Source: Salipiger marinus
GTDB lineage: Bacteria; Pseudomonadota; Alphaproteobacteria; Rhodobacterales; Rhodobacteraceae
DNA: 64,000 nt
Assembly: GCF_900100085.1 (NCBI RefSeq)
Contig: NZ_FNEJ01000015.1
Location: 54,255-118,254 of the forward strand
Reading direction: 5' to 3'
Of this stretch, positions 8,725-18,128 are shown piece by piece. Each line of letters begins with the position of its first letter. Position 1 is the first letter of the stretch. The position numbers were made by a program, and so were the translations under genes. The notes under the pieces are model-generated. The model worked only from the letters and a program-made list of their open reading frames with translations. It was not told where the DNA came from and did no database searches.

Positions 8725-9999
8725 TCAGACGATGCCCCCGCCGCGGCCGCCGGATTGGGGCCGCCGCGCCGCGACCTCCGCCCGGTAACCCGAGCGGCGG
8801 AAGGTGGCGACAGGATCAATGGCCGCCCCCGCCTCCAGCCGGGCCATGGCAAGGATCGGGCCGACATCGGTGCGGAAGGCGCGCTTCAGCGTCTCGGAGG
8901 CCATGAGCGCGTCGTTTTCCTCCTGATAGCCGGACAGGGCGGCGCGATCCACCAGCAGCGCCTGCGCATAGGCGCGCTGAACTTCCATCGCGGAGGACAT
9001 CAGGCTTTCGATGGGATCGGTGACATTGTGGCTTTGGTCCAGCATATGCGCGGGGTCAAAGCCGGGCTGGCCTTCGGCATCGACCAGTTCGTTGAACACC
9101 AGAAACAGCCGGTAGGGATCGATGGATCCGGTGTCCAGATCGTCATCGCCATATTTGCTGTCATTGAAATGAAAGCCGCCCAGCTTGCCGAAGCGGATCA
9201 GCCGCGCCACGATCATCTCGATGTTCACATTGGGCGCGTGATGGCCCAGATCCACAAGGCACTGCGCCTGCGGCCCAAGCTCGGTGGCGATCAGGTAATT
9301 GGTGCCCCAGTCCTGCACCACGGTGGCATAGAAGGCAGGCTCGAACATCTTGTGTTCGGTGAAAAGCCGCCAGTCTTCGGGCAGGGCGGCATAGATCTGC
9401 CGGGCGCTGTCCAGATAGCGGTCGAACTGCCGGGTGAAATGGCTCTGGCCCGGAAAGTTGGACCCGTCGCCCACCCAGACCGTCAGCGCCTTTGATCCGA
9501 TCTCGCGGCCAATCTCGATGCAGGCAAGGTTATGCTCCACCGCCTGCGCACGGGTGCCGCCATCGACATGCGACAGCGAGCCGAACTTGTAGCTTGACGC
9601 CTGCCCGGGCTGGTCCTGAAAGGTGTTGGAATTCATCGCGTCAAAGCCCAAGCCCACCTCTTCGGCCTTGGCGCGGAGATCGGCGGCGGGGGCCAGATCC
9701 CACGGCACATGCAGCGACACGCGCGGCGTGGCGGCGGTCAGCCGGTGGATCACCCCGCAATCGTCGAGCTTGTCGAAGATCCCCGCAGGTTCGCCCGCGC
9801 CGGGAAAGCGCGCAAAGCGCGTGCCGCCGGTGCCCACGCCCCAGGACGGAATCGCGATGCCATAGGCCGCCACCCGCGCCTTGAGGCTGTCGATGGCAAG
9901 GCCGCGGCGGTCAAGCTGCTCTCCCAGCGCGTCATACTCGGCGCGCAGCCCCGGTTCGGCAGCCGCATTGGCCGCCTCGATGATGGTCCTGTCGATCAC
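8725..9999 (-). CDS. rhaI: L-rhamnose isomerase (RhaI type)
   Basis: Converts L-rhamnose to L-rhamnulose in the cytoplasm, the first step of rhamnose use. The 424-residue product resembles the rhizobial/Pseudomonas stutzeri-type isomerase rather than E. coli RhaA. Likely metal-site segments are FTEHKMFEPAFY, CLVDLGHHAP and GGFHFNDSKYGDDDLDTG. It follows the aldolase-dehydrogenase gene by 72 bp on the minus strand, in the rhaD-rhaI order known from Rhizobium leguminosarum, and converges with the CoA-transferase gene. Confidence 0.93.
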   Translation of the reverse strand: MIDRTIIEAANAAAEPGLRAEYDALGEQLDRRGLAIDSLKARVAAYGIAIPSWGVGTGGTRFARFPGAGEPAGIFDKLDDCGVIHRLTAATPRVSLHVPWDLAPAADLRAKAEEVGLGFDAMNSNTFQDQPGQASSYKFGSLSHVDGGTRAQAVEHNLACIEIGREIGSKALTVWVGDGSNFPGQSHFTRQFDRYLDSARQIYAALPEDWRLFTEHKMFEPAFYATVVQDWGTNYLIATELGPQAQCLVDLGHHAPNVNIEMIVARLIRFGKLGGFHFNDSKYGDDDLDTGSIDPYRLFLVFNELVDAEGQPGFDPAHMLDQSHNVTDPIESLMSSAMEVQRAYAQALLVDRAALSGYQEENDALMASETLKRAFRTDVGPILAMARLEAGAAIDPVATFRRSGYRAEVAARRPQSGGRGGGIV

Positions 10000-10029
10000 G
10001 CTGTCCTCCCGTTTCGTCCCGCCCGCAGC

Positions 10030-10051
10030 GGCCCGTGGCCTGCCGCGGGCC
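10030..10051 (-). other. Intercistronic hairpin between rhaD and rhaI
   Basis: A 9-bp stem (10030-10038 with 10043-10051, one G-U pair in RNA) with a CCTG loop lies in the 72-bp gap. No T-run is present, so RNA stabilisation or partial attenuation is more likely than full termination. Confidence 0.4.
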
Positions 10052-10071
10052 CTGTCTGCCTGCCCCGCCGG

Positions 10072-12174
10072 TCAGCGGGTGAAGGCCTGCACGTTGCCGG
10101 CATCCACGTTCAGGATATTGCCGGTCGATTTTGCGCTGAGATCGGCGGCGAAGAAATAGCAGGCCTCCGCCACATCCTCGGGCAGCACCGACCGCTTGAG
10201 CAGCGAGCGGGCGCGATACATCTCCTCCAGCCCCTCCTTGTCGGTGCCATAGGTGGCGGCGCGCTGGTCCAGCCATTCGCCGGACCAGATCTTGGATCCG
10301 CGCAGTACCGCATCGGGGTTCACCACATTGACCCGGATGCCCTCTGGCGCGCCTTCCAGCGCAAGACAGCGCGCAAGATGGATCTCCGAGGCTTTGGCGG
10401 TGCAATAGGCGGCGGCCCCGGGCGAGGCGGCGAGCCCGTTCTTGGAGGCGACAAAGACGATGGAGCCGCCGATGCCCTGCGCCTTCAGCAGCCGGAACGC
10501 CGCGCGCGAAACAAGGAAATACCCCGTGGACAGGATCGACATGTTGCGGTCCCAAAGCTCCAGCGTGGTGTCCTCGATCCTGGCCGAAGAGGCGATGCCC
10601 GCGTTGGACACCACAATGTCGACCCCGCCAAAGGCCACGGCGAGGTCGGCATAGGCCGCAGCCACCGCCGTTTCGGAGGTCACGTTCATCTCCACCGTGG
10701 CGATGCGGTCCGCGCCGTGGCGGGCAGCCAGCGCCTGCCGGGTGGCGGCCAGCGCCTCGGCGTCGATATCGGCCAGCATCACGCAGGCGCCTTCGGCAAG
10801 ATAACGTTCCGCCGTGGCAGACCCGATGCCGCCCGCGCCGCCGGTGACGATGGCAATGCGCCCCGCAAGCGACCGGGGCTTTGGCATGCGCTGCAGCTTC
10901 GCCTCTTCCAGCAGCCAGTATTCGATGTCAAAGGCCTCTTGCTCGGGCAGGCCGCGATAGTCGCTGACCGCATCCGAGCCGCGCATGACATTGATGGCGT
11001 TGACATAGAATTCCGCCGACACCCGCGCCGTGGCCTTGTCCTTGGCAAAGGTGATCATGCCCACGCCGGGCACCAGATAGACCACGGCATTGGGATCGCG
11101 CATCGCCGGGCTGTCGGGATGGCGGCAGCGGTCATAATAGGCGGCATACTCGGCGCGATAGGCTTCCACCATGGCCGGAAGCTGCGCCAGCGTCGCCTCC
11201 AGATCCGGGGCTGCGGGGTCGAACTCCACCACCAGCGGGCGGATCTTGGTGCGCAGGAAATGGTCCGGGCAGGAGGTGCCAAGGGCGGCCAGCCGCCGCA
11301 TCTCGGCAGCCGCCACGAAGTCCAGCACTGCAGGCTGGTCGTCGAAATGGCCGACCTTGTGGCTGCCTTCGGAGATCATGCCCCGGATCGCGGGCATCAG
11401 CGCTGCGGCGATGCGGCGGCGCTCGGGCTCGGGCAGGGTTGGATGGGCCGGGCCGCCAAAGGCGGGCACATCCTGCATCTGCGCCTCGAACCATGCGATG
11501 GCGCGGTTGATGGTGGCCAGCGTCGTCTCGTAACAGGTCTTGGCGTCGTCATCCCAGCAGAAGAGGCCATGGCTTTCCAGCACCACTCCCTTGGCTTGGG
11601 GGTTCTTGCGGCAGAACTCCTCCAGCCACAGGCCCAGCTCGAAACCGGGCTTTTTCCATGGCAGCCAGCCGATGTCGTCGCCAAAGATCTGCCGCGTCAG
11701 AGCTTCCGAATTGGCCGAGGCGGCGATGGCGATGATCGCGTCGGGATGCACATGGTCGACATGGCGGCGCGGCACATAGGCATGCAGCGGCGTGTCGATG
11801 GAGGCCGCGCGCGCGTTCAGCGCGAAGGTGCAGTGCGGCAGGTAGCCCACCATCTCGTCCTCGAATGCGACGCCGCGGTAAAGCCCCTTCAGCGCCTGCA
11901 GCTTGTCCATGTAAAGCGTGGCAAAGCCCTGCTTGTCCATCGTGCCGATGTCGCCGCCCGATCCCTTGACCCACAGCACCTCGACCGGGGCGCCGGTCAG
12001 CGGATCGGTCTCCGTCACCTTGGCCGAGGTGTTGCCGCCGCCGTAATTGGTCACCCGCTTGTCCGATCCCAAGAGGTTGGAGCGATAGAGCAGCTTGTCG
12101 GAGTCGCTGAGCGTCGCCGCATGCGCGTCGTCCCAGAGGTTGTCGAGCGCCGTTCCCGGTGCGGTGTTAAGCAT
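10072..12174 (-). CDS. rhaD: Bifunctional rhamnulose-1-phosphate aldolase / short-chain dehydrogenase
   Basis: A 700-residue fusion. The N-terminal class II aldolase domain (about 1-400) has NYGGGNTSAK near residue 45 and the zinc-binding HVDHVHPDA segment near 140; it would split L-rhamnulose-1-phosphate into DHAP and L-lactaldehyde. The C-terminal SDR domain (about 435-700) has TGGAGGIG near 443 and the Ser/Tyr/Lys set in VASKNG and YCTAKAS; it would oxidise lactaldehyde to lactate. The ATG at 12174 follows a GGGAGGA site, so the in-frame extension upstream is rejected. This fusion is typical of the rhizobial rhamnose pathway. Confidence 0.93.
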   Translation of the reverse strand: MLNTAPGTALDNLWDDAHAATLSDSDKLLYRSNLLGSDKRVTNYGGGNTSAKVTETDPLTGAPVEVLWVKGSGGDIGTMDKQGFATLYMDKLQALKGLYRGVAFEDEMVGYLPHCTFALNARAASIDTPLHAYVPRRHVDHVHPDAIIAIAASANSEALTRQIFGDDIGWLPWKKPGFELGLWLEEFCRKNPQAKGVVLESHGLFCWDDDAKTCYETTLATINRAIAWFEAQMQDVPAFGGPAHPTLPEPERRRIAAALMPAIRGMISEGSHKVGHFDDQPAVLDFVAAAEMRRLAALGTSCPDHFLRTKIRPLVVEFDPAAPDLEATLAQLPAMVEAYRAEYAAYYDRCRHPDSPAMRDPNAVVYLVPGVGMITFAKDKATARVSAEFYVNAINVMRGSDAVSDYRGLPEQEAFDIEYWLLEEAKLQRMPKPRSLAGRIAIVTGGAGGIGSATAERYLAEGACVMLADIDAEALAATRQALAARHGADRIATVEMNVTSETAVAAAYADLAVAFGGVDIVVSNAGIASSARIEDTTLELWDRNMSILSTGYFLVSRAAFRLLKAQGIGGSIVFVASKNGLAASPGAAAYCTAKASEIHLARCLALEGAPEGIRVNVVNPDAVLRGSKIWSGEWLDQRAATYGTDKEGLEEMYRARSLLKRSVLPEDVAEACYFFAADLSAKSTGNILNVDAGNVQAFTR

Positions 12175-12245
12175 GAAGAATCCTCCCATCACGGCCAAGG
12201 TGCTCAGCCCGGTTCGGGAGGCAGGGTTGCGCCGGGGCAGCCGAA

Positions 12246-12326
12246 TGTCAATCATAAACAATCAATACCAATCATTATGCAGGCGCAGAAAATCAACATA
12301 CGATCATTTATGATTGACAGTGATTG
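12246..12326. promoter_or_regulatory. Phased CAATCA operator array between rhaD and rhaR
   Basis: CAATCA occurs at 12249, 12259 and 12269, exactly 10 bp apart. The reverse form TGATTG occurs at 12311 and 12321, again 10 bp apart. Within this lies a perfect 13-bp inverted repeat, TGTCAATCATAAA at 12246-12258 and TTTATGATTGACA at 12307-12319. The site fills the A/T-rich 189-bp divergent promoter. Binding by the adjacent DeoR-type regulator is inferred. Confidence 0.75.
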
Positions 12327-12363
12327 GTTTTGTCAGGCAGCCTGCGACATCAGGGAGGATCCC

Positions 12364-13167
12364 ATGCACGAAAACGAACGCCATCGCGTCATCCTGTCCG
12401 CCGTCGAGGCCAAGCCCTTCGTCTCGGTCGCGGAAATGGTCGAGATGACCGAGTCCTCCGAGGCGACGATCCGGCGCGACATCGCGACGCTGCACATGCA
12501 GAAAAAGCTGCGCCGCGTCCGGGGCGGGGCGGAATCCGTGGCGCCACCTGCGGTGATCGGGCTGGCGGGGCGGCCGTTTTCGGTGAACCTGTCCAAGAAT
12601 GCCCGGCAGAAACGCGCCATCGGGCGCGCGGCGGTGGCGCTGGTCGAGGATGGCGAGTCGATCATCATCAACGGCGGCACCACCACTTTTCAGATGGTGC
12701 ATCCGCTGGCCACGCGCCGCTGTCAGGTCTTCACCAATTCCTTTCCCATCGCGGAGCATCTGCTGCGGCAGACCAAGAACACCGTGGTCCTGCCCGGCGG
12801 CACCATCTACCGCGAGCAGAACATCATCCTGTCGCCCTTCGACAATGACGTGACGCGCAATTTTTACGCGCGCTGCATGTTCATGGGCTGTCAGGGCATC
12901 GCCCCCATCGGCATCATGGAACCGGATCCCCTGGTGATCCAGTCCGAACAGAAGCTGATCGGACAGGCGGACAAGGTGGTGATCCTTGCCGACAGCACGA
13001 AATTCGAAAAGCGGTCCAGCCTGATCCTGTGCCCGCTGGCGCAGGTCGACACCGTGATCACCGATGACCGGGTGACCGATGCCCATGCCGCCATGCTGGA
13101 AAGCGCGGGCGTGACGCTGATCGTGGCACCCGCAGGGGCCGACGAGGAGGAGGCTGACGCGGGCTGA
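12364..13167 (+). CDS. rhaR: DeoR-family regulator of rhamnose genes
   Basis: The 267-residue product has an N-terminal DeoR helix-turn-helix (about residues 5-57, FVSVAEMVEMTESSEATIRRDI) and a C-terminal sugar-phosphate sensor domain (about 75-255) with the family-like NGGTTTFQM and LADSTKF motifs. The sensor fold suggests that a phosphorylated rhamnose intermediate is the inducer. The start is fixed by AGGGAGGAT before the ATG at 12364. It is transcribed away from rhaDI, with the hexamer array between them, and heads the transporter operon as in Rhizobium rhaRSTPQUK. Confidence 0.92.
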   Translation: MHENERHRVILSAVEAKPFVSVAEMVEMTESSEATIRRDIATLHMQKKLRRVRGGAESVAPPAVIGLAGRPFSVNLSKNARQKRAIGRAAVALVEDGESIIINGGTTTFQMVHPLATRRCQVFTNSFPIAEHLLRQTKNTVVLPGGTIYREQNIILSPFDNDVTRNFYARCMFMGCQGIAPIGIMEPDPLVIQSEQKLIGQADKVVILADSTKFEKRSSLILCPLAQVDTVITDDRVTDAHAAMLESAGVTLIVAPAGADEEEADAG

Positions 13168-13207
13168 CCGCGCCGCCGATCAAACAGGACTTTCAGGGAG
13201 GAAAGAC

Positions 13208-14203
13208 ATGACATTCAACAGACGTCTCGCCCTTGGGCTCGGCCTTGCCGCCAGCCTTCTGGGCACCAGCGCCATGGCGCAGGATCCGATGCGCATCGCG
13301 CTGGTCGCCAAATCGCTGGGCAACGGCTTTTTCGAGGCCGCGGCGCGCGGCGCCGAAGAGGCCGCCGCCGAGCTTGGCAATACCGAGATCATCTATACCG
13401 GCCCCACCTCCACCACGGCGGAGGGCCAGATCGAGGTGATCAATTCGCTGATCGCGCAGCGGGTCGATGCCATCGCCATTTCGGCCAATGATCCCGACGC
13501 GGTGGTGCCCGCCCTGCAGAAGGCGATGCAGCGCGGCATCACGGTGATCTCGTGGGATTCGGGCGTGGCCCCTGAAGGCCGCGAGATGCATCTGGCGCCC
13601 TCCTCGGACGCGCTGATCGGGCAGACCATCATCAAGCTTGCCGCCGATCATCTGCCCGAAGGCGGCAAGGTGGCGGTGCTGTCGGCCACCTCCACCTCGA
13701 CCAACCAGAATGTCTGGATCGCCGAGATGACCAAGGTGATGGACCAGTATCCCGACATCGAGGTGGTGGCGACCGTCTATGGCGACGATCTGGCCGACAA
13801 GTCCTATCGCGAGACCCAAGGCCTGATCCAGACCTATCCCGATCTGGATGCCATCATCGCGCCCACCTCGGTGGGGATCGTCGCGGCGGCACAGGCCGTG
13901 CAGGATGCGGGCAAGGTGGGGCAGGTCAATGTGACCGGGCTGGGCCTGCCGTCGGAAATGGCGGGGGCGATCGAGTCCGGCGCCTCCAAGTCCTTCGCGA
14001 TCTGGAACCCGGTGGATCTGGGCTATACCGCCGCGATGATCGCCCATGCGCTGGCCAGCGACGCGGCCAGCGCCGAACCCGGCGCCGAGATCGCCACGGG
14101 CCGGATGGGCAGCGTCACGCTGGACGACGAGACCAGCGCCGCGATGTCCGAACCCTTCACCTATGACGCCAGCAACATCGACGAGTTCAAGAGCGTCTTC
14201 TGA
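13208..14203 (+). CDS. rhaS: Rhamnose ABC transporter substrate-binding protein
   Basis: A 331-residue periplasmic type I sugar-binding protein with a signal peptide (MTFNRRLALGLGLAASLLG, cleavage near AMAQ, residue 22). It would bind rhamnose and deliver it to RhaP/RhaQ. The fold is supported by the N-terminal IALVAKSLGNGFFEAA segment and the ANDPDAVVPAL region typical of pentose/hexose-binding CUT2 proteins. A GGGAGGAAAG ribosome site precedes it. It lies 40 bp after rhaR and is followed by a hairpin before the ATPase. Confidence 0.92.
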   Translation: MTFNRRLALGLGLAASLLGTSAMAQDPMRIALVAKSLGNGFFEAAARGAEEAAAELGNTEIIYTGPTSTTAEGQIEVINSLIAQRVDAIAISANDPDAVVPALQKAMQRGITVISWDSGVAPEGREMHLAPSSDALIGQTIIKLAADHLPEGGKVAVLSATSTSTNQNVWIAEMTKVMDQYPDIEVVATVYGDDLADKSYRETQGLIQTYPDLDAIIAPTSVGIVAAAQAVQDAGKVGQVNVTGLGLPSEMAGAIESGASKSFAIWNPVDLGYTAAMIAHALASDAASAEPGAEIATGRMGSVTLDDETSAAMSEPFTYDASNIDEFKSVF

Positions 14204-14216
14204 GGGGCTCCCCCTT

Positions 14217-14244
14217 GCGGGCCCGGCCTTGGCGCCGGGTCCGC
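14217..14244 (+). other. Hairpin after the rhamnose binding-protein gene
   Basis: An 11-bp stem (14217-14227 with 14234-14244, one G-U pair) has a 6-base loop and no T-run. Hairpins here commonly protect binding-protein mRNA and reduce downstream expression; that role is inferred. Confidence 0.5.
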
Positions 14245-14294
14245 GCCCATATCCATCCGCGATCTTGCGACAACCATCGGCTTCCGGGGGAGTG

Positions 14295-15842
14295 ATGAGC
14301 TATTCCATCGACATGACGGACCAAATCGCTGGGGCGACCGATCCGGTGCTGCGGCTGGCCGGGATCAGCAAGAGCTTTCCCGGGGTCAAGGCGCTGAGCG
14401 ATGTGGAACTGGCGCTTTATCCGGGGCAGGTGACCGCGCTGATCGGCGAGAACGGCGCGGGCAAGTCCACGCTGGTCAAGATCCTGACCGGGCTTTACCA
14501 GCCCGATGCGGGCCGGATCGAACTCGACGGCGCGGCGGTGCGCTTTGCCACCGCCAGCGATGCGGCAGCGGCAGGGGTCACCGCCATCCATCAGGAAACC
14601 GTGCTGTTCGATGACCTGAGCGTGGCGGAAAACATCTTTCTGGGCCATGCCCCGCGCGGGCGGTTCGGGCTGATCGACTGGGCGCGGATGCGCAGGGAGG
14701 CCGCCGCGATCCTGACCCGGATCGGCGCGCAGATCGACCCCGCGACGCCGCTGCGCGAGCTTGGCATCGCCTCCAAGCATCTGGTGGCCATCGCCCGCGC
14801 CCTGTCCATCGAGGCGCGGGTGGTGGTGATGGACGAACCCACCGCAGCACTTTCGGCCACCGAGATCGAAGAGCTTTACGAGCTGGTCGACCGGCTGAAG
14901 CGCGAGGGCAAGGCGATCCTGTTCATCTCGCACAAGTTCGACGAGATCTTCCGCATCGCCGACCGCTATACCGTGTTCCGCGACGGGCAGATGGTCGATG
15001 CCGGACGGATGGCCGATGTCACCGAAACCCAGCTGGTGGAAAAGATGGTGGGCCGTGCGGTGGACACGATCTTTCCGCAGCGCGAGTCCGTTCCCGGCGA
15101 GGTGGTGCTGACCGTGGCGGGCTATGCCCATCCCACCGAATTCGCCGATATCGGCTTTACCCTGCGGCGCGGCGAGATCCTCGGGTTCTACGGGCTGGTG
15201 GGGGCCGGGCGGTCAGAGGTCATGCAGGCGCTCTTCGGCGTGACCCGGCCCGCGCGCGGGGCGGTGCGCATCGATGGCCGCATCGCGGTGATCCGCTCCC
15301 CGGCGGAGGCCATCGCGCAGGGCATCGTCTATGTGCCGGAGGATCGCGGACGGCAGGGCGCCGTGACCGCGATGCCGATTTTCCAGAACGTCACGCTGCC
15401 CTCGCTGCCCCGCACCTCGCGCCGTGGCTTCATCCGCATGGCGGAGGAATTTGCGCTGGCCCGCACCTATACCGAACGGCTGGATCTGCGCGCGGCGGCG
15501 CTTGACCAGCCGGTGGGGGAGCTGTCGGGCGGCAACCAGCAGAAGGTGGTCATCGCCAAATGGCTCGCCACCCGGCCCAAGGTCATCATCCTTGACGAGC
15601 CGACCAAGGGGATCGACGTGGGATCAAAGGCGGCGGTGCATGACTTCATGGCGGAACTCGCCGCAGAGGGGCTGTCGGTCATCATGGTCTCGTCCGAGAT
15701 TCCGGAAATTCTGGGCATGTCCGACCGGGTGATCGTGATGCGCGAGGGGCGCATTGCCGCCGAATTCGACCGCGCCCGTCTGACCCCTGAAACGCTGGTG
15801 CGCACCGCCGCCGGCTATGACCGCAAAGGAGTGGCCGCATGA
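14295..15842 (+). CDS. rhaT: Rhamnose ABC transporter ATP-binding protein
   Basis: A 515-residue CUT2-type double ATPase that energises sugar import. The first nucleotide domain has GENGAGKST (about residues 51-59). The second half has the ELSGGNQQKVVIAKWL signature and DEPTKGID near residue 435. ATG 14295 follows GGGGGAG; a second in-frame ATG (MTDQIAG) seven codons further on is a weaker alternative. The stop overlaps the next start (ATGA at 15839). Confidence 0.93.
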   Translation: MSYSIDMTDQIAGATDPVLRLAGISKSFPGVKALSDVELALYPGQVTALIGENGAGKSTLVKILTGLYQPDAGRIELDGAAVRFATASDAAAAGVTAIHQETVLFDDLSVAENIFLGHAPRGRFGLIDWARMRREAAAILTRIGAQIDPATPLRELGIASKHLVAIARALSIEARVVVMDEPTAALSATEIEELYELVDRLKREGKAILFISHKFDEIFRIADRYTVFRDGQMVDAGRMADVTETQLVEKMVGRAVDTIFPQRESVPGEVVLTVAGYAHPTEFADIGFTLRRGEILGFYGLVGAGRSEVMQALFGVTRPARGAVRIDGRIAVIRSPAEAIAQGIVYVPEDRGRQGAVTAMPIFQNVTLPSLPRTSRRGFIRMAEEFALARTYTERLDLRAAALDQPVGELSGGNQQKVVIAKWLATRPKVIILDEPTKGIDVGSKAAVHDFMAELAAEGLSVIMVSSEIPEILGMSDRVIVMREGRIAAEFDRARLTPETLVRTAAGYDRKGVAA

Positions 15843-16819
15843 TCCGCAGCTTCGTCAGATCGCGCGAAGCGATCCTGCTGGGCGCCCTGATCGCGCTGGT
15901 GCTGCTGGTGGAAAGCCGCTTTTCCGGCTTCGCCAGCCCCGGCAATTTGGCGGCGGTGTTCAACGACACCGCCATCCTCATCATGCTGGCTCTTGGCCAG
16001 ATGCTGGTGATCTTGACGCGCTGCATCGACCTGTCGCTGGCCTCGAACCTCGCGCTGACCGGCATGGTCACCGCCATGCTCAATGCCGCGGTGCCGGGCC
16101 TGCCGGTGGTGGCGCTGATCGCGCTGGCGGTGACGCTGGGCGTGGTCATGGGCATGGTCAACGGGCTTCTGGTCTGGAAGCTGGACATCCCGCCCATCGT
16201 GGTGACGCTGGGCACGCTGACCATCTATCGCGGCCTGATCTTCCTGATCTCGGATGGCGCATGGGTGAACAGCCACGAGATGAGCGCCGCCTACAAGGCG
16301 CTGCCCCGGGCCGAGCTGATCGGCCTGCCGGTGCTGTCATGGATCGCGCTGGCGGTGATCGCGGGCTTTGCGGTGCTGGTCAACCGCAGCGCGCTTGGCC
16401 GGGCCTTTCTGGCCGTGGGCGGCAATCCCCATGCGGCGGTCTATACCGGGATCGATGTGGGCCGCACCCGCTTTGCCGCCTTCGCCATCGCGGGCGGGCT
16501 TGCCGGGCTTTGCGGCTATCTCTGGGTGTCGCGCTATGCGGTGGCCTATGTCGATGTCGCGGGCGGGTTCGAGCTTGACGTGGTCGCCGCCTGCGTGATC
16601 GGCGGCATTTCCATCGCGGGCGGGCTTGGCACGGTGGGCGGCGCGGTGCTGGGCGCGCTGTTTCTGGGCACCATCAAGAACGCGCTGCCCGTGGCGGGGA
16701 TCTCTCCCTTCTGGCAGCTCGCCATTTCGGGGGCCGCGATCATCATCGCCGTCGCCTTCAACGCCCGGTCCTCTGCCAAGGCGGGGCGTCTCATCCTCAG
16801 ACCGGAGTCCACGGCATGA
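15839..16819 (+). CDS. rhaP: Rhamnose ABC transporter permease 1
   Basis: A 326-residue inner-membrane permease of the ribose/CUT2 class with about 8-10 hydrophobic helices. Typical landmarks are LTRCIDLSLASNLALTGM, VTLGTLTIYRG and VGGNPHAAVYTGID. Translation is coupled on both sides by ATGA overlaps, with rhaT upstream and rhaQ downstream. Confidence 0.92.
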   Translation: MIRSFVRSREAILLGALIALVLLVESRFSGFASPGNLAAVFNDTAILIMLALGQMLVILTRCIDLSLASNLALTGMVTAMLNAAVPGLPVVALIALAVTLGVVMGMVNGLLVWKLDIPPIVVTLGTLTIYRGLIFLISDGAWVNSHEMSAAYKALPRAELIGLPVLSWIALAVIAGFAVLVNRSALGRAFLAVGGNPHAAVYTGIDVGRTRFAAFAIAGGLAGLCGYLWVSRYAVAYVDVAGGFELDVVAACVIGGISIAGGLGTVGGAVLGALFLGTIKNALPVAGISPFWQLAISGAAIIIAVAFNARSSAKAGRLILRPESTA

Positions 16820-17814
16820 GCCTGCTTGATCCCCCCCGTTCCCGCAGCCTGCCCGACCGGCTGACCGGCCCCGCAGCCCGCCTGTCGCGCAGCTGGGAGG
16901 TGCTGCTTCTGGGCATCGCGGTGCTGATCTTTGTCGCCAACACGCAGGCGAGCCCCTATTTCCTTGATCCGTGGAACCTGTCGGACGCCACTTTCAACTT
17001 CACCGAAAAGGCGATGATCGCCTTTGCCATGGCGCTGCTGATCATCGCGGGCGAGATCGACCTGTCGGTGGCGGGGATCATCGCGCTGGCCTCCACCGCC
17101 ATGGGCTGGGCGCTGCAGTTCGGGCTGGGCACGCCGGGGCTGGTGATGATCGGGCTTGCGGTGGGGCTGGCCTGCGGCGCGGTGAACGGCGCGCTGGTCA
17201 CGCGGCTTGGCCTGCCCTCCATCGTGGTGACCATCGGCACCATGAGCCTGTTCCGTGGCATCAGCTATATCGTGCTGGGGGATCAGGCCTTCAACGGCTA
17301 TCCCGACAGCTTTGCATGGCTGGGGCGGGGTTATGTGGTCTGGGTGATCTCGTTCGAACTGGTGCTGTTCGCGCTTTTTGCGCTGATCTACGGGATCGTG
17401 CTGCACCGGACCAATTTTGGCCGCCATGTCGTGACCATCGGCAACAACCCCACGGCGGCGCGGTTTGCCGGCATCCGGGTGGAGCGGGTGAAGATGGTGC
17501 TGTTCCTGCTCACCGGGCTGATGTCGGGGATCGCGGCGGTCTGCCTGACCGCGCGGCTGGGATCCACCCGGCCCTCCATCGCCTCGGCATGGGAACTGGA
17601 GGTGGTGACCATGGTCGTGCTGGGCGGCGTGTCGATCCTTGGAGGGTCGGGATCCATTCCCGGCGTGGTGCTGGCGGCGCTGGTCATGGGCATGGTCACT
17701 TTCGGGCTGGGCCTGCTCAACGTGCCGGGCATCGTCATGTCGATCTTCATCGGGGCGCTGCTGATCGGGGTCATCGCCATTCCCCGGCTGGTCGCGCGGA
17801 TCCGGGGGCGGTGA
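16816..17814 (+). CDS. rhaQ: Rhamnose ABC transporter permease 2
   Basis: A 332-residue second CUT2 permease, homologous to its neighbour. [31 protein letters not shown] and [14 protein letters not shown] match the family. Two distinct permease genes, rather than one homodimeric subunit, is the arrangement of the rhizobial rhamnose transporter. The stop shares one base with the mutarotase start at 17814. Confidence 0.92.
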   Translation: MSLLDPPRSRSLPDRLTGPAARLSRSWEVLLLGIAVLIFVANTQASPYFLDPWNLSDATFNFTEKAMIAFAMALLIIAGEIDLSVAGIIALASTAMGWALQFGLGTPGLVMIGLAVGLACGAVNGALVTRLGLPSIVVTIGTMSLFRGISYIVLGDQAFNGYPDSFAWLGRGYVVWVISFELVLFALFALIYGIVLHRTNFGRHVVTIGNNPTAARFAGIRVERVKMVLFLLTGLMSGIAAVCLTARLGSTRPSIASAWELEVVTMVVLGGVSILGGSGSIPGVVLAALVMGMVTFGLGLLNVPGIVMSIFIGALLIGVIAIPRLVARIRGR

Positions 17815-18128
17815 TGGAAAAATACGCCTTCCGCATGACCCTGCGTCCCGGCTGCGCCGACGAGTACCGCCGCCGCCATGACGCGATCTGGCCCGAGCTT
17901 GCCGCCCTGCTGCGCGAGGCGGGGGTGCGCGACTATTCCATCCATCTTGATCCCGACACGTCGGCGCTTTTTGCCGTGCTCTGGCGGCCTGCCGATCACG
18001 GCATGGCCGATCTGCCCGACCATCCGGTGATGCGGCGCTGGTGGGCGCATATGGCCGATATCATGGACACCAACCCCGACGGCTCGCCCTGCGTGACGGA
18101 TCTCGTGCCCATGTTCCACCTGCCATGA
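17814..18128 (+). CDS. rhaU: L-rhamnose mutarotase
   Basis: A 104-residue dimeric alpha-beta barrel that interconverts alpha- and beta-L-rhamnose, feeding the correct anomer to the isomerase. His22 in [11 protein letters not shown] and Tyr18 match the active-site residues known from E. coli RhaM, and [11 protein letters not shown] provides the C-terminal tryptophans. Length matches the family exactly. It overlaps rhaQ by one base and rhaK by four. Confidence 0.95.
   Translation: MEKYAFRMTLRPGCADEYRRRHDAIWPELAALLREAGVRDYSIHLDPDTSALFAVLWRPADHGMADLPDHPVMRRWWAHMADIMDTNPDGSPCVTDLVPMFHLP

Noticed and set aside
9709..12363. In-frame extension upstream of the DeoR regulator
   Set aside because: It runs antisense through rhaI and rhaD and through the operator array. 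The true start is the ATG at 12364 with its own ribosome site.
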